From contig CAYSEW010000015.1 in NCBI GenBank assembly GCA_964430245.1, positions 1-57,931 on the forward strand: 57,931 bases of DNA. The letters are read 5' to 3'. Positions 27,776 to 35,059 of this stretch are shown here, one piece after another. Position 1 is the stretch's first letter. Every line of letters starts with the position of its first letter. Source of the stretch: CAYSEW01 sp964430245. Lineage in GTDB: Bacteria; Bacteroidota; Bacteroidia; Flavobacteriales_D; Parvicellaceae. Below the pieces are notes generated by a model, which saw only the letters and a program-made list of their open reading frames with translations, was not told where the DNA came from and did not search any database. The position numbers and the translations under genes are program-made.

Positions 27776-28126
27776 ATGAAATCACATGAATTTAAATTAA
27801 CATTATTAGTTATTGGATTATTCTTTTACTCAATTAATTATTCAGCCCAGAAAGTGTTCTCAGTTGAATATGCCTCTCAGGCAGATGTAAAGGTATTTGT
27901 AGTAGATTATGCTTCACAGGCAGATTTACTAGTACATAAAAAAGAATATGCTAGTCAAGCTTCAGGAAATGAAGGCAATTGGTTTTTTGTGGATTATGCT
28001 TCTCAGGCAAAAAAGAAGATATTTTTTGTGGATTATGCTTCGCAGGCAGACCTTAAAGTGTTTTTTGTTGAATATGGTAGCCAGGCTGGCTGGAAAAATA
28101 AATCCAAATCTCATTTGATGTATTGA
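27776..28126 (+). CDS. DUF6150-type exported repeat protein (YASQA repeats)
   Basis: This 116-aa protein has a signal peptide (about 1-25, ending YSAQ) and then six copies of a short unit with core (V/K)(E/D)YASQA, the last reading VEYGSQA. Units are about 11-15 residues apart, and the end reads GWKNKSKSHLMY. I recall this pattern from the DUF6150 family in Bacteroidota, whose role is unknown. Regular alternation of small and aromatic residues suggests a beta-solenoid or a stack of strands. The ORF ends at 28126, and the next gene begins only 8 bases later (ATG at 28135), so it is co-transcribed with a dipeptidase homologue and an S1P-lyase homologue. Confidence 0.8.
   Translation: MKSHEFKLTLLVIGLFFYSINYSAQKVFSVEYASQADVKVFVVDYASQADLLVHKKEYASQASGNEGNWFFVDYASQAKKKIFFVDYASQADLKVFFVEYGSQAGWKNKSKSHLMY
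27863..28087 (+). repeat. Six in-frame YASQA-type peptide repeats
   Basis: Six copies of a 21-base unit encoding (V/K)(E/D)YASQA-type peptides are spaced 36-57 bases apart. The DNA of the copies differs mainly at third codon positions, so selection acts on the peptide and this is not a recent DNA expansion. Confidence 0.85.
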
Positions 28127-28134
28127 GAGAAAAA

Positions 28135-29580
28135 ATGAATAGTAGTTATTTTATTGATATTCATTGTCACCCAACAATGCGTGTTTATCATAACAGGCAA
28201 CAATATGAGCTTGCTAATTATTGGGAAGAGAATAAAAATCAACAGATTGATAATAAAGTTGGAAGATGGGCTTCAAGAACTTCATCTAAAATATCAAAAG
28301 TTTCTCAGTCTAACTTTTATAATTGCATAAATGGTAATGTTCGTGTTGTTTTTGATTCTTTATATCCAGTTGAAAGAGGTTTTGTTAAGTTCAGAAAACT
28401 TCCTCAAAAGATATTGGGTGAAAAAAACATTGAATCATTAGTTGTTAATTCTGCAGGAATATCTATTGAACAATTTAACCATTATAAGGCTTCTGATAAC
28501 TATTATAATGACCTTAAGGAACAATATGATTTTTTAATTTCTAATCAAGGTCCATCTCCTTGTAAACGATTTCAATATAAAGTAGTGAATGATTTTAATG
28601 AGATGGTTCAATGGGTAGATCAATCAGTAAATCATTTAGCAGTTATTTTAACTATTGAAGGTGCACATTCATTTGGATATGGACCAAATACAGCATCACA
28701 AATGAAGGTCCATGAATTAAAGGAATTTATGGTTAATAATATTAGGGAAGTGAAAAAATGGGAATTTCCTCCCTTCTTTGTGACATTTGCACATCATTTT
28801 TGGAATCAATTATGTGGGCATGCACCCTCATTGGCTTTATCAACTAAAGTTACTTGTAATCAAAGTGAAGGGATTAATTCTGGATTTAATTCCATTGGAA
28901 TGGAGGTGTTAAAAGAATTATTGAGTAATACCAATGGAAAGAGAATTTTGATAGATACACGACACATGAGTGCCAGGTCTAGAATTGAATATTTTGAGTA
29001 TGTTAAAAAGTACAATAATGAGTATCCAAATGATAAAATCCCTATTATCTCCAGCCATTCAGCGGTCAATGGATTTGAAACTCTTCAAGATTCTGTGGAT
29101 AAGAAAGATACTGTGTTTAAAAAGAAAAAAACTCCATTTTGTGCCTGGAGTATAAATATATCATCTGAAGAAGTAAGAGCAGTACATGAATCAAATGGTA
29201 TTATAGGTGTTATTTTAGACAAGGGCAGGCATAGTGGATTATTATTATTAAAAGATATTGAGTCTATACCAAATGAAGACAATAGAAAACAAGCATTTAT
29301 AAAATTAATTTTAGATAATCTTTTCTTTTTTATTGAAGCGATTAATAAAAAGTCTGCATGGGATATCCTTTCTTTAGGATCTGATTTTGATGGAGTAATC
29401 ACCCATTTCGATGATTTTAAGGATATGTCATCTATTCCTGATCTAAAAAAGAATTTGATCAATTATTTAAATAAGTATCAATATAAGAAGGAGCTGTGGT
29501 TTGGTTATTCTCCTGAATCGATTTTTGAGAAAATTTTTCATACCAATGCCTTTTTATTTTTAAAGAAACATTTTAAGTAA
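28135..29580 (+). CDS. Peptidase M19 (membrane dipeptidase) homologue
   Basis: Using the ATG at 28135 gives 481 aa; the TTG at 28123 would overlap the upstream stop. Metal-site motifs of renal dipeptidase-type enzymes are recognisable: DIHCHPTM near the N-terminus, LTIEGAHSFG, FAHHFWNQLCGHA, LIDTRHMS, ISSHSAVNG and LGSDFDGVI. The family hydrolyses dipeptides using two zinc ions. One change stands out: the first motif is H-x-H here, where the family has H-x-D. No signal peptide is present, so it is probably cytoplasmic. It lies between a DUF6150 gene and an S1P-lyase homologue. The protein is longer than typical M19 members (about 370-410 aa) because of an N-terminal insertion. Confidence 0.82.
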   Translation: MNSSYFIDIHCHPTMRVYHNRQQYELANYWEENKNQQIDNKVGRWASRTSSKISKVSQSNFYNCINGNVRVVFDSLYPVERGFVKFRKLPQKILGEKNIESLVVNSAGISIEQFNHYKASDNYYNDLKEQYDFLISNQGPSPCKRFQYKVVNDFNEMVQWVDQSVNHLAVILTIEGAHSFGYGPNTASQMKVHELKEFMVNNIREVKKWEFPPFFVTFAHHFWNQLCGHAPSLALSTKVTCNQSEGINSGFNSIGMEVLKELLSNTNGKRILIDTRHMSARSRIEYFEYVKKYNNEYPNDKIPIISSHSAVNGFETLQDSVDKKDTVFKKKKTPFCAWSINISSEEVRAVHESNGIIGVILDKGRHSGLLLLKDIESIPNEDNRKQAFIKLILDNLFFFIEAINKKSAWDILSLGSDFDGVITHFDDFKDMSSIPDLKKNLINYLNKYQYKKELWFGYSPESIFEKIFHTNAFLFLKKHFK

Positions 29581-29588
29581 TTTTGTAT

Positions 29589-31028
29589 ATGCAAGAACAC
29601 AATCATTTTCCTAAAAAATCTATCGCTAAATCAGAATTATTAGCTTATATAAATAAGCTCAAGTTGAAGGATGTTGATTGGAAAAGCGGTAAAGCATTTT
29701 GTTTAGTGTATTATCCTGGGGAGGAAAGAGCAAAAATGGTAAAGGAAATCTACGATGAGTTCTATGCCGAAAATGCTTTGAATCCAAGTGCTACTCCCAG
29801 CTTAAATAAACTTGAAAATGAGGTTATTTCAATGTGTACCTCGTTATTTAACGGAGATGAAAAAGTGAGAGGTAATATAACCTCTGGAGGTACAGAAAGC
29901 ATCTTATTGGCGATTAAATCTGCCAGAGATTGGGCAAGAACACATCGACCTAATATAAAATATCCTGAAGTGATCATTCCAGCATCTGCTCATCCTGCTT
30001 TTATGAAAGCTTTTAAGTGTTTTGATCTTAAACCAGTTATTGTCCCTTTAAATGAATATAGGGCAGATGTTAATGCTATGGAGTTAGCTATTTCAGAAAA
30101 CACCATCTTAATGGTAGCATCTGCGCCTTCTTACCCTCATGGATTAATCGATCCTATTAAAGCTATTGGTTCAATTGCAAAAAAAAATAATTTACTTTTT
30201 CATGTTGATTCGTGTATTGGTGGATTTATTCTACCATTTATTAAAAAAATAGGATTTTCTATTCCTGATTTTGATTTTACTGTTGAAGGTGTTACTTCTA
30301 TATCTGCAGATCTCCATAAATATGGCTATGCACCTAAGGGTTCATCTCTTATTTTATATAGAAATGCTGAGCTAAGAAAATTTCAGTTTTCAGTTTATAC
30401 AAATTGGTCGGGAGGAGTTTATGGTTCTCCAACTTTAGGAGGAACAAGACCTGGTGGATGTATTGCAGGTGCATGGGCTGCACTTAAAGGTATAGCAGAG
30501 GAGGGGTATATAGAAATGGCTAAGGCGACTATGGATTCAACACATAAAATGATCGATGCTATAAATACTATGAATGATATTCAGCTTATTGGGGAACCTA
30601 AAATGAGTATTGTTTCATTTCAATCTGAAACAATCAGTGTTTATCAATTAGCCGATGTTTTAAATAAAAAGGGTTGGCATTTTGAAAGACAGCAATTACC
30701 GCCAAGTTTACATTTTACAGTAAATTTTATTCATGTTAATGTGATAGATCAATTTATAAAGGACTTAAAGGATGCTATTGTAGAAGTTAAGAGGTTTAGT
30801 TTAAGTAAATTAGGAGAAAGTGTTAAACTTCAGGCTGTAAAAGGATTAAAGAAAGTCTTGCCAAAAGGGTCTATATCTAAAATTCAGAAAAGTCAATCTA
30901 GTTCTAATGACCTTCATAAGGACAAAATGTCACCAATGTATGGCATGATGAATTTGTTAGCTGGTTCAGATGATCTGGATGAGATTGTATTGGATTTTTT
31001 AGACAAGATTAATTCCCCTGAAAAATAA
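29589..31028 (+). CDS. Sphingosine-1-phosphate lyase-like PLP enzyme
   Basis: The 479-aa product is a group II PLP decarboxylase-fold enzyme closest to S1P lyases. The cofactor lysine lies near residue 243 in SADLHKYGYAPKGSS, a match to S1P lyase over that span. SGGVYGSPTLGGTRPGG and FHVDSCIGGF are also characteristic. S1P lyase splits phosphorylated long-chain bases into a fatty aldehyde and phosphoethanolamine. Bacteroidota make sphingolipids and sulfonolipids, so a sphingoid-base turnover role is plausible but inferred. No N-terminal membrane anchor is visible, unlike the eukaryotic enzymes. I chose the ATG at 29589 rather than the TTG at 29583. The gene begins 8 bases after the dipeptidase gene. 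Confidence 0.85.
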   Translation: MQEHNHFPKKSIAKSELLAYINKLKLKDVDWKSGKAFCLVYYPGEERAKMVKEIYDEFYAENALNPSATPSLNKLENEVISMCTSLFNGDEKVRGNITSGGTESILLAIKSARDWARTHRPNIKYPEVIIPASAHPAFMKAFKCFDLKPVIVPLNEYRADVNAMELAISENTILMVASAPSYPHGLIDPIKAIGSIAKKNNLLFHVDSCIGGFILPFIKKIGFSIPDFDFTVEGVTSISADLHKYGYAPKGSSLILYRNAELRKFQFSVYTNWSGGVYGSPTLGGTRPGGCIAGAWAALKGIAEEGYIEMAKATMDSTHKMIDAINTMNDIQLIGEPKMSIVSFQSETISVYQLADVLNKKGWHFERQQLPPSLHFTVNFIHVNVIDQFIKDLKDAIVEVKRFSLSKLGESVKLQAVKGLKKVLPKGSISKIQKSQSSSNDLHKDKMSPMYGMMNLLAGSDDLDEIVLDFLDKINSPEK

Positions 31029-31036
31029 ATTGTATG

Positions 31037-32473
31037 CTAGCTTCTTTTTTCAAAAAGCATGATGCTTTCAATATGACCTGTATGGGGAAATTGATCTACT
31101 AAAGTGAATTTCATTAATTCATAGTTAGCGTCTTTTAGCTCATTAGCATCCCTTGCTTGTGTAGCTGGATTGCAGCTAACATACACCAATTTTTTAGCAC
31201 CTAAATTTATTATTTTTTTTAATGTTTTCGGTGCAATTCCAGCTCTTGGCGGATCTATTATTATGGTTCCAATTTTATTTTCAAATTCTTTATGATTAAG
31301 AAGAAATTTACCAGCATCATCTGCGTAAAACTCTACATTGTTGATCTTATTTTTTTTGGCATTTTTAATAGCGTTCTCGATAGCTGAGGGGACTATATCT
31401 ACTCCTATTACTTTAGCTGCTGAATGGTGTTTAGCTATTATCTGACCAATAGTTCCTGTCCCACAAAATAGATCCATGATGTATTGATCTTTCAAATCGT
31501 TATTTAATGTTGCATAGTCTATTACTTTTTGATATAGCTTTTCTGCACATTTGGGATTGGTTTGAAAAAAGCTCTCCATACTGATCTCAAAATTTAACCC
31601 TAAAATCTTTTCAATAATCACAAGATTGCCATCAATCAAATGACTATTTCCATTTTCTAATTTAGAACGGTCGGCAACATCGTCATTGATGGTATGGATC
31701 AATCCAGCTTTTCTTTCTTTAAATAATGCGCTCAATAATTGATTAAAGTCTTGAATGTTAAATTTTTTTAATCCGCTACTTGAAGTAACTAAATTAAATA
31801 ACAATTGATCATCAGCATAGCTTTTCCGAACCACTAAATGTCTGAAAAATCCTGTTTTAGCAGGTGGGTGCCAAGCCTTAAGTCCAGTGTTTTTTAAATG
31901 AGTTCTTATTTCTTTTAGCTTATTTTCTAAATCATGGTCAAACATGCCGGAATCTTTGTCTAAATTCTCTACTTTCCACCAAGTGCCAGAATGTTTGAAG
32001 CCCAAAGCAAATTCATCATCCAGCTCTGTATCAGTTTCTAGATCATGTCTTATGGATGAAAAAGAATATTCCATTTTATTTCTGTAATGATAAGATTGGG
32101 GCGATGTAATTAGCTCATCAAATAGTTTTGATGGGTCATTGATGTCCCCAATTTTATTAAAAAGATCAAATGCCGACTTTAGTTTAAAGTCATGTTGAAC
32201 TTCAATAGGTAATGAGATATAAGGTGCGCCAGAAATAGGTTGGAAGCTGGAAGGATTTTCATAAGATGAATTTTCAATGACCTTAATTAATCTACATTCG
32301 GCAAAATTCTTTTTCTTTTTTAAGACCTTAGCTTTTACCCTTTGACCAGGTATTCCATTTTGAGTAAAAACAATGTATTCACCTAATTCGGTTTTTAAAC
32401 GGCTAATTCCCTTGCCTCCAAAAGCATAATCATCAATTGTTAATTCTATTTCCTGTCCTCTTTTTAGATTCAT
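31037..32473 (-). CDS. rlmD: 23S rRNA (uracil-5)-methyltransferase, RlmD/RumA type
   Basis: The 478-aa enzyme opens with a TRAM-like RNA-binding domain (GQEIELTIDDYAFGGKGISR). Its methyltransferase domain includes the SAM motif MDLFCGTGTIGQ, DPPRAG and the catalytic-cysteine region VYVSCNPATQARD. The family makes 5-methyluridine in 23S rRNA. The four iron-sulfur cysteines of E. coli RlmD are not apparent near the N-terminus, so it may be of the cluster-free RlmCD kind. Site specificity (U747, U1939 or both) cannot be told from sequence. The start is ATG at 32473. It is convergent with the S1P-lyase gene. Confidence 0.88.
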   Translation of the reverse strand: MNLKRGQEIELTIDDYAFGGKGISRLKTELGEYIVFTQNGIPGQRVKAKVLKKKKNFAECRLIKVIENSSYENPSSFQPISGAPYISLPIEVQHDFKLKSAFDLFNKIGDINDPSKLFDELITSPQSYHYRNKMEYSFSSIRHDLETDTELDDEFALGFKHSGTWWKVENLDKDSGMFDHDLENKLKEIRTHLKNTGLKAWHPPAKTGFFRHLVVRKSYADDQLLFNLVTSSSGLKKFNIQDFNQLLSALFKERKAGLIHTINDDVADRSKLENGNSHLIDGNLVIIEKILGLNFEISMESFFQTNPKCAEKLYQKVIDYATLNNDLKDQYIMDLFCGTGTIGQIIAKHHSAAKVIGVDIVPSAIENAIKNAKKNKINNVEFYADDAGKFLLNHKEFENKIGTIIIDPPRAGIAPKTLKKIINLGAKKLVYVSCNPATQARDANELKDANYELMKFTLVDQFPHTGHIESIMLFEKRS

Positions 32474-32493
32474 TTGTTACTAATATAATTATG

Positions 32494-32955
32494 TTATTGC
32501 ATCTGTAAAAAAAGATCTTTGAATTCAACCCAGAAACTATCAAATTTCAATAAGTAATTTTTATAGAATTTAAATGCTTTTTTCCATGTTGTTTTATCAA
32601 AGATGTTGAATTCATCAATTTCAATATAGATTCTACATTGATTAAAACCTGTTTCATTTATATGTTTTTCTACCCATACCCATTCAGTTTCCATTGTCTC
32701 ATGGAATACTGTTTTAAGTGCTTTGAATTGTTCATAAAATAATCCCCTTATATCATCATCTTTATGCTGAAGATCTATACAGATTCGAGCGGATCTTTTA
32801 TCTGCTTCTAATCTTAAATATAAATGTTTAATTCCAGTATTGTAATTGACCCATTTTACTTTATTTCCATGTGCAGAACGGTGCTTGCCCATGAATTTTC
32901 CGAAGCTAGTGTAAAATTCAGTTTTGGTATTCTTTACTGTACCTTTATCATACAT
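32494..32955 (-). CDS. DUF4268-domain protein
   Basis: This 153-aa protein matches the DUF4268 pattern: FYTSFGKFMGKHRSA near the start, VNYNTGIKHLYLRLEADKR, and a second half rich in aromatics (TEWVWVEKHINETGF). It is soluble, without signal peptide. The domain also occurs in proteins near restriction systems, but nothing of that kind is nearby. The function is not known. It lies 20 bases upstream of the rlmD start and is probably co-transcribed. It is divergent from the LuxR regulator gene. Confidence 0.78.
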   Translation of the reverse strand: MYDKGTVKNTKTEFYTSFGKFMGKHRSAHGNKVKWVNYNTGIKHLYLRLEADKRSARICIDLQHKDDDIRGLFYEQFKALKTVFHETMETEWVWVEKHINETGFNQCRIYIEIDEFNIFDKTTWKKAFKFYKNYLLKFDSFWVEFKDLFLQMQ

Positions 32956-33012
32956 GTTGTAAAATTAGACAGATGTTTATAATAAATCACCTTTTTTTTT
33001 AATCAACTATGA

Positions 33013-33020
33013 TATATTTG
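33013..33020 (+). promoter_or_regulatory. -7 promoter element upstream of LuxR-type regulator
   Basis: TATATTTG at 33013-33020 fits TAnnTTTG and lies 31 bases before the TTG start of the regulator gene. I find no clear TTG at the -33 position. Confidence 0.45.
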
Positions 33021-33051
33021 CATGAGTTATTTATAATCATTCTTAATAAAA

Positions 33052-33732
33052 TTGAAAAAACACCTTATTATAGCTGATCATTCTGAACTTGTTAGAAGAG
33101 GGCTATTATCAATATTAAAAGAATTCAGGAAGAAATTTACTTTTCATGAAGTAAATAATTCTAAGGATCTATTAAAAATGATAAAGAAGATAAAAGAAGG
33201 AGTTTTAATCGTTGATTATACTACTGAAGGTTTTTCAATTAATGATCTAATTACTGTTAAAAACACGAATCCAAAAATTAAGATGTTAGCGATAACTCCC
33301 TATTTGAATGCTCAAACTATTATTGAAGCAATTAAATCTGGGATTGATAGTCATATTAAAAAAGAATGTTCTGCTAAAGAAATATTAGAATCTGTTGAGC
33401 TAACATCAAAAGGTCGGAAGTTTTATTGCGCTGGAATAATAGATCAGATGAGAGAAGAATCAATTGATATTAATAATATAGAAGCTGAGAACTTCAGTAT
33501 TGATAAGGTAGATCTATCGGATAGAGAAATGCAGATAATAGGGCAAATAGCAGAAGGATATACAAATGCTCAAATAGCGGCTGTTCTGTATATAAGCAAG
33601 CATACAGTTAATACCCATAGAAAAAACATTATGAAAAAATTAGGTGTTAATAATACAGCTGGAATTGTAATGTATGCAGTTAAAACTAATTTAGTTAAAC
33701 CTTATCAATTCAATTTTAAATACACAGAATAA
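33052..33732 (+). CDS. NarL/FixJ-type response regulator
   Basis: The 226-aa protein has a receiver-like domain, with ADHSELVRRGLLSIL at the start and a phosphoacceptor-candidate aspartate near residue 55 (LIVDYTTEG). A LuxR-type helix-turn-helix lies near 160-215 (LSDREMQIIGQIAEGYTNAQI, then SKHTVNTHRKNIMKKLGV). The start is a TTG (33052), because no in-frame ATG is near and homology begins at KKHLIIADH. A sensor kinase gene is not adjacent, so the regulator is an orphan or its partner lies elsewhere. The receiver lacks a full acidic pocket: the second acidic residue is replaced by His/Ser in ADHSE. It may therefore not follow standard phosphorylation. Confidence 0.85.
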   Translation: MKKHLIIADHSELVRRGLLSILKEFRKKFTFHEVNNSKDLLKMIKKIKEGVLIVDYTTEGFSINDLITVKNTNPKIKMLAITPYLNAQTIIEAIKSGIDSHIKKECSAKEILESVELTSKGRKFYCAGIIDQMREESIDINNIEAENFSIDKVDLSDREMQIIGQIAEGYTNAQIAAVLYISKHTVNTHRKNIMKKLGVNNTAGIVMYAVKTNLVKPYQFNFKYTE

Positions 33733-33752
33733 AATACCATATTTATGGTATT
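33733..33752. promoter_or_regulatory. Palindrome AATACCAT-ATTT-ATGGTATT
   Basis: An 8-bp perfect inverted repeat with a 4-base centre begins directly after the LuxR-gene stop. It overlaps the -33 TTG of the zupT promoter. No T-run follows on the plus strand, so a terminator is unlikely; an operator for a metal-responsive repressor is possible. This is inference from position and symmetry. Confidence 0.5.
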
Positions 33753-33781
33753 GTGTCACTTTTTCAATGAAATTAAATTTG
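33751..33781 (+). promoter_or_regulatory. Promoter of the ZIP transporter gene, likely leaderless
   Basis: TTG at 33751-33753 and TAAATTTG at 33774-33781 are 20 bases apart, a good Bacteroidota promoter. The ATG at 33786 begins only 4 bases after the -7 element, about where transcription should start, so the mRNA may carry no leader. Confidence 0.6.
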
Positions 33782-33785
33782 CATA

Positions 33786-34577
33786 ATGACTGACTCTACT
33801 GTTTGGATGGCACTTCTTTTATCTGTATTTGCAGGTCTTTCAACTTGTATTGGTGGCGCAGTTGTATTTTTCTCTAATTTAAATAACACTAGGTTTCTTG
33901 CATTAAGTATGTCTTTTGCAGCAGGTGTTATGATTTATGTTTCTTTTATGGAAATGTTACCAGAAGCTCAAATAAAGATAAGTGATATTTATGGAGATTA
34001 TCAGGCTGCATCTTTGTTAGCAGGGCTGTTTTTCTCAGGAATGTTATTGGTCTATTGTATTGAGAAATTATTTCCCTCAATAAATAATAAGAATGATGAT
34101 GAGGGGGAAGAGGCTCCTAAAAAAAATAAATTATTCAGAACTGGTGTTTTAGTAGCTATTGCATTGGCTATTCATAATTTTCCTGAAGGTGTGGCTACAT
34201 TTATTGGTGGCGTAAATGATCTTTCAGTAGGTGTTATGATTGCCTTCGCTATTGCATTACATAATATTCCAGAAGGTGTTGCAGTTGCGGCTCCTATTTA
34301 TTATTCTACTGGTAACAAATGGAAGGCTTTTAGGTTTTCTTTATACAGTGGGATTGCAGAGCCTTTAGGAGCATTAGTAGCGTATTTAGTGTTGGGTGAT
34401 CTAATAACTCAAGAGGTCTTTTCCTTTTCTTTAGCTATTATATCAGGGATAATGGTTTATATCTCTTTGGATTATTTATTACCTGGAAGTTGGAGTTATG
34501 GGAATAAAAAAGATACTGTAAATGGAACTATTCTAGGTATGGCAGTAATGGCCATTTCATTATTATTAATCAATTGA
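33786..34577 (+). CDS. zupT: ZIP-family divalent metal transporter
   Basis: The 263-aa membrane protein has eight predicted helices and the ZIP signatures HNFPEG near residue 129 and HNIPEG near 158, which line the metal site. It fits the ZupT group of bacterial zinc/iron/manganese importers. The linker with NNKNDDEGEEAPKKNK lies in the variable loop of the family, acidic rather than the usual histidine-rich. Uptake direction and metal are by family. The promoter carries a palindrome that could be a metalloregulator site. The gene ends one base before the convergent YbaB gene. Confidence 0.9.
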   Translation: MTDSTVWMALLLSVFAGLSTCIGGAVVFFSNLNNTRFLALSMSFAAGVMIYVSFMEMLPEAQIKISDIYGDYQAASLLAGLFFSGMLLVYCIEKLFPSINNKNDDEGEEAPKKNKLFRTGVLVAIALAIHNFPEGVATFIGGVNDLSVGVMIAFAIALHNIPEGVAVAAPIYYSTGNKWKAFRFSLYSGIAEPLGALVAYLVLGDLITQEVFSFSLAIISGIMVYISLDYLLPGSWSYGNKKDTVNGTILGMAVMAISLLLIN

Positions 34578-34578
34578 T

Positions 34579-34896
34579 CTAACCTCCCATTCCTGGGAAC
34601 ATATTAAAGGCAGTATTTTTCATTTCACTTTCATTGACATGATCAGCGTCTTCAATGGCTTTATTGAAGGCAGTAATAAGGTCGTCTATTAATTCATCTT
34701 TATCTCCATTGAAAGCAGCATCTTTAATAGTGATCTCTTTTATTTTTCTATTACCATCTAAAACAAACCTAATGTTACCATCATCAGTTTCCCCTTTAAC
34801 ATAGATATTCTCGAGTCTTTTTTTTGATTCAGATACAGCTCCTTGCATTTCTTGGAGTTTAGCCATCATTTCCTGCATATTATTCTTACCAAACAT
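34579..34896 (-). CDS. YbaB/EbfC nucleoid-associated protein
   Basis: This 105-aa protein has the YbaB layout: a glutamine/methionine-rich helix (MQEMMAKLQEMQGAV), a beta core (IRFVLDGNRKIKEITI) and a C-terminal helix ending FPGMGG. YbaB proteins form tweezer-shaped dimers that bind DNA. Many YbaB genes sit beside dnaX and recR, but here the neighbours are murF and a 52-aa membrane protein. The frame starts with ATG and lies 4 bases after the small gene upstream on the same strand. Confidence 0.88.
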   Translation of the reverse strand: MFGKNNMQEMMAKLQEMQGAVSESKKRLENIYVKGETDDGNIRFVLDGNRKIKEITIKDAAFNGDKDELIDDLITAFNKAIEDADHVNESEMKNTAFNMFPGMGG

Positions 34897-34900
34897 TGTT

Positions 34901-35059
34901 TTAATTTTTAGTTTCTTTATTTTGTTTTTTAAGTTGGTTTTTTTCTAATTTTTCTTTCATGTCTCTTTGGTTCCATTTAAATAACCGGATACCTAAATAG
35001 ATTCCTAAAATGAAAATCACACTAACAAAACCAAAAATAAAATATTCTCCAATTGTCAT
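34901..35059 (-). CDS. 52-aa single-span membrane protein between murF and ybaB
   Basis: The gene begins with ATG at 35059, immediately after the murF stop (TAA then ATG), and ends TAA at 34903-34901, four bases before the YbaB start. The product reads MTIGEYFIFGFVSVIFIL in the first part, a membrane helix, then WNQRDMKEKLEKNQLKKQN, a positively charged cytoplasmic tail. It is too short for common gene callers but fits the tight operon spacing. I do not recognise the family. It may anchor or stabilise a neighbour's product; that is a guess. Confidence 0.68.
   Translation of the reverse strand: MTIGEYFIFGFVSVIFILGIYLGIRLFKWNQRDMKEKLEKNQLKKQNKETKN

Noticed and set aside
27863..28087. CRISPR-like array from the regularly spaced YASQA units
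   Set aside because: Repeats are in frame within a gene, short and differ at silent sites; spacing follows the peptide. No cas genes are near.
32494..32955. Restriction-related gene because of the DUF4268 domain
   Set aside because: No methyltransferase, nuclease or helicase of a restriction system lies nearby; the neighbour is an rRNA methyltransferase.
33733..33752. Terminator of the LuxR-type regulator gene
   Set aside because: The hairpin is AT-rich and lacks a following T-run; it overlaps the next promoter, so an operator role fits better. Not excluded.
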